Shown here: piece after piece, positions 35,639 to 45,640 of the stretch | Layout of the letters: every line of letters starts with the position of its first letter | How positions within the stretch are numbered: position 1 is the stretch's first letter | NCBI GenBank assembly: GCA_016932415.1 | Contig: JAFGCX010000017.1 | Location: 1 to 64,000 of the forward strand | Direction of reading: 5' to 3' | Length of the DNA: 64,000 nt | Source: Candidatus Krumholzibacteriota bacterium | Lineage (GTDB): Bacteria; Krumholzibacteriota; Krumholzibacteriia; Krumholzibacteriales; Krumholzibacteriaceae | Translations under genes and position numbers: made by a program | Notes under the pieces: model-generated | What the model was told of the DNA's origin: nothing | Database searches by the model: none | What the model saw: only the letters and a program-made list of their open reading frames with translations

Positions 35639-38600
35639 ATGCTGGTATCGATGGACAAGATGCGGAAAAGAAGCTTAAAAATCGCTAAAAAAGGAAAAAC
35701 CGGTAAATTATTGCCCACTGTAGCTGCAATTCTGGCATTCAATTATCTTCTCTGTGCCTCCGGCTCACGAGTCCTGGCTGACCAGGGGGGAGAATGGAGC
35801 CCGGATAGACCTCAAGCCGCCGTCGCTGTGACCGCGGGGTTATGGATCACCGAAGTATCCTGCCCGTACGATACTCTCGCAATCAATCAGAAGAATATAC
35901 CGGTGACAGTCAGGGTGAAGAACCTTTCTGACTCGGAGATCAGTATACAGCTTCTGTCGCTGATCTTTACCTATGTCTCATCGGGGGATCACAATTCAGA
36001 TTACACGGTCACAGGGTCGCCGAGCGCCGACTCGCTCCTTTCGCCGGATATGACGGGCACTTTCGAATTCGATATAGATGTCAATCCCGATGCTATTACC
36101 GATGTCAACATTTCTGTCAAAGCGGTGGTCGTCGGAGAGAAACAGGACAATCTGCAGATCATATCGGCGAGAAGTGACGACATCATCTACGCGCTCGATA
36201 GTTTTTCCATAGTAGCTCTCGACAATAATGATGGAACGTATAACTGGCGGGCTGAGTGGACGGAGATCGGCGAGTCGGATGGTCCCGGAATCGGAAAGAT
36301 ACAGGTAGTCGAAAGCCCGGGAAATCTGCGGATCGGTGACCCCGCTTCATATTCCCCCGTGGGAGTCAGCAGAGCGATCAAACTTGGTGACGCGGGCAGG
36401 GCCCTTCTTGAGTTCAGTTGGGCGAGGGATCCCGCATACGGGTTTAACGGGACCCTGGTCGTCGAAATATCCGAGAACGGGACAGACGGATGGGAGACGA
36501 TCTTTACTGTTGGAAGTGGTCCCGGCACATCTTTCGCGACACAGATCTTTGATATGTCAGATTATATCTCCGACGATACTGCTATCCGTCTCATGACTTC
36601 CGGGACCTGTTCGGGAATTGTATATTTCGACGATATTAAGGTGACTCCCGAGACTTTGACCGGCGCGTTCGACTGGACCGTTCTGTCCGATGTCATCTTT
36701 TTTACCGCCGCTCTTTTTGACACGAAGAATTCAAGAGTGCGGGCGGACGATGGACTACTTTTTGTTTCGGATGAGGAAGGAGTGATCCTCAACAATATAC
36801 ATTATTTGAATGGCGGCAGACCGTTGATTTCGATCCCATTTGAGCAGGAAACGCTCTATCGCCTCGTCATCCAGTTCAATTCGACATTTGACTGGGACTG
36901 GGAACCTAAGGAAAGTGAAGAAGGCTACGTCGCCTTCAACGATTCTTCTCTTGGTTTCGGGAGGATCTCGGCCCCTCGACCCGGCCTGAAGGAGCTTCTT
37001 CTCTCCGAATTGATGATAGGGGACGAGGAGGCCGATCCGGCTGATTATCTTATAGGCGCAACCAAAAGCGACGATCCCGTTATCCCCTGGACGATGAAGA
37101 CCGATCCCCTGCTCGACCCGAAAGTGGACGATGGGAAAGTCAAGGAGTATGGTGCTCTGGTGGAGGGATTAGATCCTCCGAGGATGATCATCGACTGCAG
37201 GGATGATGATAAACACTGGGAAATAACGGGCAACTGCGAGTCGGACCGCTACTATTTCCACGAAGTATGGTTTAAGCCGGACCTTGAATGGGCGCATGGC
37301 GATACGGCTGACATCTTTCTTCATCTCGGCGGCAAGGAACCGGACGAAAACCTCGACGAGCTCCATCTTCTCCTCAGGATGATAGACGATGATTACGCAG
37401 GTCCAGTCATCTCGGATTTTTCCCCCGAAGTACTTCCGGCAGGGGCTGTGGATTATATAACATGTCTTATAACCGATCCGAGCGGCGTCTATGACGACGA
37501 GTCGGGGGCGGGTGGCCAGGGAGTATATCTTCTCTGGGATACCGATGGCAGCCTTGAAGACGATTATAATGAAATGCTGATGTCCCCGGCGGGCGGCGGA
37601 TATTTTACAAGCGACGGGATGGTCGGAGGAGTGGCGGAAGGGACAGACCTGGTATACAGGGTCTTCGCCTGCGACGACGATTCCGACAGGGGGGCTCCGG
37701 ACAGGAGCTGTTCGGTGAGCAGTATACAGCATATCCAGATACTCGGTTCGGCGATAGTATTCGACAACCCGTCAACGCTTACGCCCGATTTCGTGTACCC
37801 GGGAGATGAGGATCAGGTCTTTTCGATCAAAGTCAGCAATCCAAATCCAGAAAATATAGTAATTCTACCCGCGGTATCGTATCTGCAAATAGATGACGGT
37901 GATTCGATCATCACGACTTACCTGGCAAACGAGACCCTTCTTGTCCCGGGCGCGACTCAATTCCCGATTTCATTCGATCCGGTCGATATTCCTGAAGATT
38001 TTTCCGCTCCCGATTCTCTCGAGCTGACCCTCCACCTTGAGGGGACTTTCATGGGATTTATATTCTGGGAGCAAACCTGGACAGCTTCCATCACGAACAG
38101 GCTAATAGTCAGGGAACCTCTCCTGCTGATCGAAGCTCATTCGATCGCTTCGGTAGATGTAAACCCCGGAGATAGAAAAATTGAACTGATGCGCCTGGAG
38201 ATAAGCCTCGATGGCATCGGTGATATATCGATCGATAGCCTCGTTGTCTTGAATCCAATTGGCAGCGAGGCTGAGCGTTCGGGAAGCGATTCGAATTTTG
38301 AAAGATTGTATCTTTACAAGGAGGCTGATGTTCCCGAGACGACCGGTCAAATCGAGGAAGACGCCGGGGAGCCTCTCCCGGCGAGCAGGCCGCTGGGCGA
38401 AGGAGATTCTCTTCTGGCCGAGGCTGTTTTTGAAAACAGAAGGGCCGTATTCGATCTGTCGAGTGGAAAGGTGATTCATCCCGGAGAATCTGTCTATTAT
38501 TACATCGCCGCGGATGTCGATTCATTTTCAGCCCGGGATGGAGAATATCTCGACGTTGAGATCGACTCTCCCGATTCGATCCATATCTCGGGAAATGCAT

Positions 38601-41600
38601 CGATATTTATCGATGATCTTCCGCTGAATTCAGAGGGAAGCTGCCGCATAGACGGTTTTCTCAGCTTCCAGGCCCGGGTCGTCAATGTTCTTCCCGACAC
38701 GGTCTATTCCGGAGGCAGCGGCGAGCTTGTACTTGCCGTCGACCTTCCCGGAAACGGTAATTCTCCCGATATACTGTCGGGTCTTTCGGCATGGAACTTC
38801 GGCGATTATGAAGCGAACGGCCTGGTCGAGGAGTTGATCCTGTGGGCTGATAACGGGAATGGCGTTTTTTCTTCGGAAACCGACGGCTCTCTCGGGATCT
38901 TAAGCAACACGGGAGGCCGTTTCCAGATATCCGGACTCTCGCAACCTATATTCGGGTCAAAAAGATTCTTTCTGACGGCTGTCTTCGGACAGGGATTTAC
39001 AGAGAATCTCCTGGTGAGATTCGGAATCCCGGAAAACGGCGTCGAATATATATCGGGAAACGATGGTCCACTTGATTCAGAATTGATCAACACTCACTCG
39101 CAGATCCTCATAAGGCGCGAAGGAGTGACAATCGAGAGTTTTCAGTCAGCCGACCGGCCGGACGTGTTGTATCCAGGTGATAGAAATGCGGAGATATTCG
39201 GGATGAGGGTCAGAAACAACACCATTGGTCAGGCTATTATCGATTCTCTGAGTCTTGCATCGGAGATGAGACTCTTCGAATGCGAACCTCTCAAGCCGGT
39301 GTTTCTGTTTCTTGATGACGGCGATGACACGTTCGATCCTGAAAAGGATACCATACTGTCAGAGACAGCCTGGTCTGAAGGGGAGGGATTTTTCGGCGAG
39401 ATCGGAATCGATATAGCTTCGGGAGCCGAAGCAGTACTGTATCTGGCCACAGACATCGATTCATTCAGGACCGCTGATGGTGAGACTCTGTCAGTGTGGC
39501 TTGATAACGTAGAGGATATCTATTTGTCAATAGAAACAGAGAACCCTTATGAGATATCGGGAGATTTTCCCCTCATGGTCGAGGAGGCGCCGTCTACCGA
39601 TGGGATGCTTTCATTCCAGATCAGATTAAGCGCGGGGGACAGCACGATCTCGGGGCGGACCGAAAATATCCCGGTCCTTGATCTTGTTATTCCCGGAAAC
39701 GGTTGCCATGACGATACGCTCACTTCGATCACGGTCGTCAACGACGGAACAGCTGGCAAAGAACATATAAAAAGGACTGTTCTCTGGAAAGATGATGGAG
39801 ACGGGATCTTCGATCCGGATTCGGATGAATTCCTTTCCGAACTTGATCAGATCGAGACAAAGAAATACAATTCTTCCGGCCTTGCGGTAACGTTGACTGG
39901 CGGATCGGGGGAAAGACTGTTTGTATCGGTAGACCTTGAGGACGCCTTTACTACCGGGGCTTCGATCATGGCGGGAATTCCCAGGATGGGCATCGGGGTC
40001 GCCTCGGGGAACGATGGACCGTCAGATAAGGATATATTTTCCGATAAAAGCATACTGATTCCCGTTCCAGACCGCGTGACGCTATATACCAGCATGCTGG
40101 GAAACAGACGAGTCCACCCGGGAGAAAATGATCTGCTCATAATGGTGATCGGCGCGTACAACAGCTACGCGCTGCCCAAAACGCTTCAGTCGATCCAGCT
40201 TCTGAGAAGCGGTTCGGCCAGGCCTGAGGAGATCCTCAGAGCGAAAGCATATTCAGACGCGGATGAAGACGGATTTTTCGATCCAGCGTCCGACAGACTG
40301 CTTCAGACGGTAGAATCTTCCGGCGTACTCTTCGAGTTCGACGCCCTTCTGATGACGCTGGCACCTTATAAAAGCAGCCAGATATTTATTGCCTATGATA
40401 TTCCCGGCGAAGGAGTGCGCGATTCGGTCGCGGTCGATTTCAGCATACCAGACAGGACATGGGTATCATTTATAAGCGGTACTACGGTAATAGAGGGCGA
40501 ATTTCCGCTCAATTCGGCCGGAGAAGACCTGATTGATGGCATGGTGGCATCGCAGATAGAAGTCGCGACGGTAAACAGCGCGCGGGTTTCCCCCGGGGAC
40601 ATGGATGTTCCCTGTTTTTCCTTCCGGCTGCCGTGCAACGGGACCCAGGGGGATTCGCTTATAAGCATAGTCCTTGAAAACGAAGGTTCCGGCATGCCGG
40701 GGATCGATATCGAATATCTCAAGTTATGGAAGGAAGGGGGGGGTGAAGATGGGATCTACGATCCGGGGGAGGAAGAGTTTATAGGGTATTTCATGTGGAA
40801 CGGTAGCAGTTGGAACACAGTATCGAGCCTCTGGGAGTATATCGATTGCGATGGATTGTCTCTTCATGTCACGGCCGATTTTTCCGAGATAGCGGTCGAT
40901 GGCAGGACAGTTGTTCTCTCTCTCCCTGTAGACGCGATCGAAGTCCGGTCCGGTAACGATGGACCGATCGACAGGCCGCTGATATCTAAAGCGAAAATTA
41001 CAGTCACCACCGATCCGATCATCGTATCATTCGTACCAATACTGCCGGTAACTACGGGCCAGGTATTCGACTGCGAATTGATTTTGAGCAACGTCACCGA
41101 TTCACTGCTCACAATGGTCCGCCCCGACAGTTTTATGCACTTTGGCGACGGAGGAATCGCGCCTCTCTCCGGACCTTTCCCGGAATCGATCGATCTGGAA
41201 GCCCACCACGACAGCTCTTTCACATGGAGTTTCAACGCCGTCTCGCAGGGAAAAATCGTTTTTCAGGCAAAAGCCTCTGAAGACGGGGGAATCGCCCAGA
41301 GCCGCCTGGAATACTCTGATACAATATCGATTGAAAACATCCCCGACGATTTCGATATCATGATCGACGATCTTTCCCCGGTAAGTCTCAACAGGGGACA
41401 CAGGGCAGCCGAAGTTTTCGAAATGGCCGTCAGTTATAGTTCAGGATGCGAGCAGTGCGCCGCTGTGGACTTTGTCTCGATCGAATTGATCTTCACCGAT
41501 GGCGCGGGAACCGGACTTGCGGTAAACGACGTCGCTTCTAAAATAACTTTTGAGGATGAAACAATGGTCCTGTTCTCTGCGCAGACCTCATCGGTGACAG

Positions 41601-43609
41601 ATTCGACGATCGAACTGACACCGGTCGAACCTGTAATATTTTCTCCCGGCGATATGAAGATATTCACAGTTTCTCTCGATGTGGCAGAGGATGCCAGGGC
41701 GGCGAATTTCAGGCTGCTGTTGGAAGACCCCGATGATATATCTATAATCGATCATAATAACTCTGCCCTGGTCATTTTCGGCGGATCGACATTTCCCTGG
41801 TCGACCAATACGATCACTCTTAAAGATCCGGCGGTCGAGCTTCTGGTGGGCGTCGATACGCAACTTCCTGAAAAGGTCAACAGGGGACAGGAGACAGTAC
41901 CAGCGTTCAGTCTTGTCATTGCGAATTCAGGGGGATCTTCGGCGGCCGATATCAGTGTTTCGGCGATCGAGTTCAAGACATTCGATATGTCGAATGAACC
42001 GCTCGCGCCATCCGGTTTTCTGAAAAAGATAAGAATTCAGGATATGTACGGGTACAGTTATTTCGTCACCGATGTTTTCCCGCTTTCGTCAGGGATCCAC
42101 TGTCTTTTCCAGCCCGAACTGGTCGTTTCAGCGCTGACTCCCCTGGTACTTAACGCATTTCTGGATTTCAGATCTGATCCCGAGCCATCCGCGTTCGCCA
42201 TATCTTTACACGATTCGATCTCTGTTTCGGCCAGGGATATAAATTCCGGTCAGACTGTGGAAGTCAGGGCGAACGCATCCGAAGGATACGGGTTTCCTAT
42301 GAATTGCGGCGAAGCGATTTTTATAGATCCTTTGAGCAGCTTTTCAATTTCAGGTGATGGACTTCTTCCCACCAGGATCACCGGTGGGCTCGACGATGTC
42401 GACGCTCTACGCCTGACCCTTTGTCACACGGGAACAACCGGCGAATCTCCGGCGGCAGTATCGGGGCTTTCCCTGCGGCTGATCGACCAGACTGGAGGAG
42501 GTCTCGCGCAGAACAGTAAATTTTCAGCGATAAGAGTCGAATCGATCGACAGTGTTATCTGCGCAGTCTACCCTACCGCTCTCGATACTTCATCTTACAT
42601 AAGGATGGAATTTGACGATCCTGTCCTTATCGAACCGGAAGGTTCCGTGGTCCTTGATATATCGCTGGATATTGACCAGGATGCGGTTCCGGGATATTTC
42701 CAGATGCATCTATACGGAACCGCGGTCGAAATACTTGACGCGACATCTGGAGCGGTTTTCGACAAACCGACAGGCGCTTTTCCCCTGTCGAGCGGATTGA
42801 CCAACGTGGTGATCCCCGTGGGCAGCATCTCTTTCGAAGCCAGTGGAGTCCTGCCTGCGAATATTGCCGCGGGCGAGAAAGTAAAGGCATTCGACCTCCG
42901 GTTCTCAAGAAGCGCTGATTCAGGCGGCTCGACCGCCATGATCGATTTCATAACTCTTCACTTCGAGGATGAAAAGAAGATGCCGGTGGAGACAGCTTCC
43001 GATATCGCCGGAATCACCATCGAATCCGGGTCCGGGATGATAGAGACAGAGGCAGTCCAGATCGAAGATGGCGTAAGGGTGGATTTTATCGATCCTCAAA
43101 GACTTGAATCGGAAGAAACACTCGATCTCGAACTTTTTCTCACCATCGCCCCCGGCACCGCGATCACGATGGTATCTGCCGCGATCAGGTCTGCCGATGA
43201 TATTTCCGGCACTGACGAGACTACAGGCGATCCCGTCGCGGTGGGACTCGCCGATGGAAGCGCGTTTCCCTTTAATTCAGGGAGGGCAGCCCTGCTCTCG
43301 ACTGAACTGGAAGACTCGTTTTCCAACTATCCCAACCCGTTTGTCGCCAGCAGAGAAAAGACGACGATCGTTTTTTTCATGCCGGATAATGGAACGGTGA
43401 CGGTCCAGGTTTATACTATTCTGGGCCGCCTCGTCAGGACTCTGGCGCTCAATGAAGAACGTGGCGCGGGGCCACACCAGGATATTTCATGGGATGGACG
43501 AAATGGCAGGGGAGAAAAAGTGATCAACGGAGTCTACTACCTGGTTCTGAAAGCGAAAATCAATGGAAAGGAACAGGTCCTGAGACGAAAGGCCGCTTTG
43601 GTACGATGA
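35639..43609 (+). CDS. Giant secreted repeat protein (2656 aa) with FlgD-like sorting C-terminus
   Basis: A long exported protein. The N-terminus has charged residues and then a hydrophobic segment (LPTVAAILAFNYLLCASGSR), a likely signal peptide. Its start is uncertain: ATGs at 35639, 35651 and 35660 all lack a good ribosome-binding site. The first part includes a jelly-roll-like domain (GNLRIGDPASYSPVGVSRAI to SGIVYFDDIKV). From about residue 980 there are three modules of about 316 residues, each with SGNDGP (1139, 1456, 1771) and calcium-loop-like DDGDGIFDPDSD-type motifs. From about 1910 four modules of about 165 residues follow, starting VSLNRG, KVNRGQ, RITGGL and NIAAGE. It ends with NYPNPFVASREKTTIVFF and a FlgD-like fold. 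No enzyme motif was found; an adhesin, stalk or surface-layer role is likely. The next gene is coupled by ATGA. Confidence 0.88.
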   Translation: MLVSMDKMRKRSLKIAKKGKTGKLLPTVAAILAFNYLLCASGSRVLADQGGEWSPDRPQAAVAVTAGLWITEVSCPYDTLAINQKNIPVTVRVKNLSDSEISIQLLSLIFTYVSSGDHNSDYTVTGSPSADSLLSPDMTGTFEFDIDVNPDAITDVNISVKAVVVGEKQDNLQIISARSDDIIYALDSFSIVALDNNDGTYNWRAEWTEIGESDGPGIGKIQVVESPGNLRIGDPASYSPVGVSRAIKLGDAGRALLEFSWARDPAYGFNGTLVVEISENGTDGWETIFTVGSGPGTSFATQIFDMSDYISDDTAIRLMTSGTCSGIVYFDDIKVTPETLTGAFDWTVLSDVIFFTAALFDTKNSRVRADDGLLFVSDEEGVILNNIHYLNGGRPLISIPFEQETLYRLVIQFNSTFDWDWEPKESEEGYVAFNDSSLGFGRISAPRPGLKELLLSELMIGDEEADPADYLIGATKSDDPVIPWTMKTDPLLDPKVDDGKVKEYGALVEGLDPPRMIIDCRDDDKHWEITGNCESDRYYFHEVWFKPDLEWAHGDTADIFLHLGGKEPDENLDELHLLLRMIDDDYAGPVISDFSPEVLPAGAVDYITCLITDPSGVYDDESGAGGQGVYLLWDTDGSLEDDYNEMLMSPAGGGYFTSDGMVGGVAEGTDLVYRVFACDDDSDRGAPDRSCSVSSIQHIQILGSAIVFDNPSTLTPDFVYPGDEDQVFSIKVSNPNPENIVILPAVSYLQIDDGDSIITTYLANETLLVPGATQFPISFDPVDIPEDFSAPDSLELTLHLEGTFMGFIFWEQTWTASITNRLIVREPLLLIEAHSIASVDVNPGDRKIELMRLEISLDGIGDISIDSLVVLNPIGSEAERSGSDSNFERLYLYKEADVPETTGQIEEDAGEPLPASRPLGEGDSLLAEAVFENRRAVFDLSSGKVIHPGESVYYYIAADVDSFSARDGEYLDVEIDSPDSIHISGNASIFIDDLPLNSEGSCRIDGFLSFQARVVNVLPDTVYSGGSGELVLAVDLPGNGNSPDILSGLSAWNFGDYEANGLVEELILWADNGNGVFSSETDGSLGILSNTGGRFQISGLSQPIFGSKRFFLTAVFGQGFTENLLVRFGIPENGVEYISGNDGPLDSELINTHSQILIRREGVTIESFQSADRPDVLYPGDRNAEIFGMRVRNNTIGQAIIDSLSLASEMRLFECEPLKPVFLFLDDGDDTFDPEKDTILSETAWSEGEGFFGEIGIDIASGAEAVLYLATDIDSFRTADGETLSVWLDNVEDIYLSIETENPYEISGDFPLMVEEAPSTDGMLSFQIRLSAGDSTISGRTENIPVLDLVIPGNGCHDDTLTSITVVNDGTAGKEHIKRTVLWKDDGDGIFDPDSDEFLSELDQIETKKYNSSGLAVTLTGGSGERLFVSVDLEDAFTTGASIMAGIPRMGIGVASGNDGPSDKDIFSDKSILIPVPDRVTLYTSMLGNRRVHPGENDLLIMVIGAYNSYALPKTLQSIQLLRSGSARPEEILRAKAYSDADEDGFFDPASDRLLQTVESSGVLFEFDALLMTLAPYKSSQIFIAYDIPGEGVRDSVAVDFSIPDRTWVSFISGTTVIEGEFPLNSAGEDLIDGMVASQIEVATVNSARVSPGDMDVPCFSFRLPCNGTQGDSLISIVLENEGSGMPGIDIEYLKLWKEGGGEDGIYDPGEEEFIGYFMWNGSSWNTVSSLWEYIDCDGLSLHVTADFSEIAVDGRTVVLSLPVDAIEVRSGNDGPIDRPLISKAKITVTTDPIIVSFVPILPVTTGQVFDCELILSNVTDSLLTMVRPDSFMHFGDGGIAPLSGPFPESIDLEAHHDSSFTWSFNAVSQGKIVFQAKASEDGGIAQSRLEYSDTISIENIPDDFDIMIDDLSPVSLNRGHRAAEVFEMAVSYSSGCEQCAAVDFVSIELIFTDGAGTGLAVNDVASKITFEDETMVLFSAQTSSVTDSTIELTPVEPVIFSPGDMKIFTVSLDVAEDARAANFRLLLEDPDDISIIDHNNSALVIFGGSTFPWSTNTITLKDPAVELLVGVDTQLPEKVNRGQETVPAFSLVIANSGGSSAADISVSAIEFKTFDMSNEPLAPSGFLKKIRIQDMYGYSYFVTDVFPLSSGIHCLFQPELVVSALTPLVLNAFLDFRSDPEPSAFAISLHDSISVSARDINSGQTVEVRANASEGYGFPMNCGEAIFIDPLSSFSISGDGLLPTRITGGLDDVDALRLTLCHTGTTGESPAAVSGLSLRLIDQTGGGLAQNSKFSAIRVESIDSVICAVYPTALDTSSYIRMEFDDPVLIEPEGSVVLDISLDIDQDAVPGYFQMHLYGTAVEILDATSGAVFDKPTGAFPLSSGLTNVVIPVGSISFEASGVLPANIAAGEKVKAFDLRFSRSADSGGSTAMIDFITLHFEDEKKMPVETASDIAGITIESGSGMIETEAVQIEDGVRVDFIDPQRLESEETLDLELFLTIAPGTAITMVSAAIRSADDISGTDETTGDPVAVGLADGSAFPFNSGRAALLSTELEDSFSNYPNPFVASREKTTIVFFMPDNGTVTVQVYTILGRLVRTLALNEERGAGPHQDISWDGRNGRGEKVINGVYYLVLKAKINGKEQVLRRKAALVR

Positions 43610-45621
43610 TGTTTGTGCAGAGCAGAAAATATGTCGATGCCGTTCTGATATCGATGGCGATCCTCGCGCTCGGGGATCTTCCCCTGTTGGCCGGGGGCGA
43701 GGGAGGAGGCACGGAGTCTCCTTTTTCTCTTGGAGCGGGAGGTCGGAGTATTGCCATGGGAGGAGCGAAATGCGTGGTCTGGGGAGAGGCATATACGCTT
43801 CTCTGGAATCCGGCCGGGTTGGAATATCTTGAACGCGGGGAGATCAATCTGTTCCACACCCCTCTTTTGGATGAAACGAGTTCCTATTCCTCCATTCTGG
43901 GTTCATATCCATTGACCGATTTCGGCGCGATATCGTTCGGAGTCCTCAGGCTCGATGTCGGCGGAATAGAACGCAGGGACCAGGAAAACCTGGTGATCGA
44001 CGGAGAATTATCAAACAGGCAGACGAGGTATCTTTTCGGGTATGCAAGGAAAATATACAGAGGACTGTCAGGCGGCGTGACGATGAAACTCGACCGTTTC
44101 GTCCAAGGGTCGTACAACGCCAGCGGGTTCGGTGTCGACGCCGGGTTCGGGGTCAAGTCTGATATTGACAATGAGGCGTTCGATGGAGCCGCGTTGGGAC
44201 TTACACTGATAAATATAATCGAACCGAAGCTTAAACTCGAAGACGAAGAATCGGGCGACCCGTATGGGACCAGGGTCGGATTTGCCGTTTGGAGGTCTCT
44301 TTCAGGGCGTTTCGATGACAGGCTGCTCGTAGCGGTCGATATGATCAAGACAAAACATGACGAAGCGCGGATACAAGCCGGGTTCGAATATTCAGTAAAC
44401 CGGATGCTGGCTCTGCGTGGTGGATGGGATTCCGGTTCTCCGACCTTCGGGCTGGGATTCTCTCTTTCTTTCCTGCAGCTGGACTACGCCTGGCGAGACA
44501 GCGACCTTGAAAATTGTCATCTTTTCTCTCTTTCTTACAGATTCGGCAGCTCAAAGACGGAGCGGATCGAAAGACGGAAAAAAGAAAGAGAAGAGGAGAT
44601 AAAAAGGGAGCTGGAAAGAGAGACGGCGAGGTATGAGACAAGGCAGATGGAAAACTACCTTGCGAAAGCGCGGGAAGCCCTGCGGCAGGACAAGTTCAGT
44701 CAGGCGGAGGATCATTTCAAAACAGTCCTTCTCTGGGACCCTGAAAACGAGGAAGCAAAGGCGGGAAACCTGAAAGCGCAAGGATATATCATTATTACCC
44801 TGGCGGATTCGCTTTTCGCCGATGGAAGTTATGGCGAAGCCCTTATGCATTATCGAAAGGGGAACGAGAAGCTCTCCATCAGCGCGATAGACGACAGGAT
44901 CAGAGAATGCGAAAAACTGATCGGCCAGACCGCGGACCAGAGGCAGATGATCGATGCCGTCTTTGCCCATGCCGTTGAACTTTACTCCGAAAGGGACTGG
45001 ACTGGCGCCGTGGCAGCTTTCGCGCAGGTACTCAGGTTGGATCCGGGGCATGATATTGCCAGGCATTATTATGATAAGGCGACGGCTAGGCACAAGGAAG
45101 ATTACGCAAGGGTCCTTCAGCAGACCGGCGTTCTGGCGAGGAAAAAACGATACGGAGAAGCAATCGATCTTTTACGCTCTGGCCTGGACAAATTCAAGGG
45201 TGACGCCGAACTGGAGAAAAAACTTGCCGAGGTCATGGAACTCAGACAAAGAGAAGAAATAAGCACCATGGAAAAAGAAAAACCGGCGGCCACGAAAGCG
45301 CCTCTGACGAAAGAAGAAGCCGATAACTTGAGGTTGATATATGAAAAAGGCGCTGAATATTTCAAAAACGGAAAATTCGACAGAGCGATCGTCGAGTGGG
45401 AAAAAGTGTGGCATGGATACCCCGGATCCGAGCAGATCGGAGAGTACCTGGTCAAGGCCTACCTTTACCGGGGGATGGAGCTTTACACGATGCATGATTA
45501 CGAAGAAGCGCTCGAGATCTGGGGCAGGATATTGAAAGTAGATCCTGATAATGAAAAAGCTATCAGATATATAAGAAGGACAAAAGAGGAACTGAGCAGT
45601 CTCGAAAATGTAGCCGGATAG
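43606..45621 (+). CDS. PorV-like outer-membrane barrel fused to TPR domain
   Basis: A 671-aa protein starting at ATG 43606, whose first bases overlap the giant gene's stop (ATGA). After a signal peptide (VLISMAILALGDLPLLAGG) comes SPFSLGAGGRSIAMGGAKCV and AYTLLWNPAGLEYL, the entry signature of PorV/PorQ/UPF0164-type barrels, extending to about residue 320 (LFSLSYRFG). A highly charged coiled coil follows (RIERRKKEREEEIKRELERE). The rest is tetratricopeptide repeats: SQAEDHFKTVLLWDPENEEA, TGAVAAFAQVLRLDPGHD, and EEALEIWGRILKVDPDNEKA. PorV is the shuttle component that delivers type IX substrates. Pairing with a sorting-tagged giant fits an export or attachment role, though the TPR half would be periplasmic and is not known in PorV itself. 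Confidence 0.85.
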   Translation: MMFVQSRKYVDAVLISMAILALGDLPLLAGGEGGGTESPFSLGAGGRSIAMGGAKCVVWGEAYTLLWNPAGLEYLERGEINLFHTPLLDETSSYSSILGSYPLTDFGAISFGVLRLDVGGIERRDQENLVIDGELSNRQTRYLFGYARKIYRGLSGGVTMKLDRFVQGSYNASGFGVDAGFGVKSDIDNEAFDGAALGLTLINIIEPKLKLEDEESGDPYGTRVGFAVWRSLSGRFDDRLLVAVDMIKTKHDEARIQAGFEYSVNRMLALRGGWDSGSPTFGLGFSLSFLQLDYAWRDSDLENCHLFSLSYRFGSSKTERIERRKKEREEEIKRELERETARYETRQMENYLAKAREALRQDKFSQAEDHFKTVLLWDPENEEAKAGNLKAQGYIIITLADSLFADGSYGEALMHYRKGNEKLSISAIDDRIRECEKLIGQTADQRQMIDAVFAHAVELYSERDWTGAVAAFAQVLRLDPGHDIARHYYDKATARHKEDYARVLQQTGVLARKKRYGEAIDLLRSGLDKFKGDAELEKKLAEVMELRQREEISTMEKEKPAATKAPLTKEEADNLRLIYEKGAEYFKNGKFDRAIVEWEKVWHGYPGSEQIGEYLVKAYLYRGMELYTMHDYEEALEIWGRILKVDPDNEKAIRYIRRTKEELSSLENVAG

Positions 45622-45640
45622 CCGAAAGGCGTTGAAAGAC

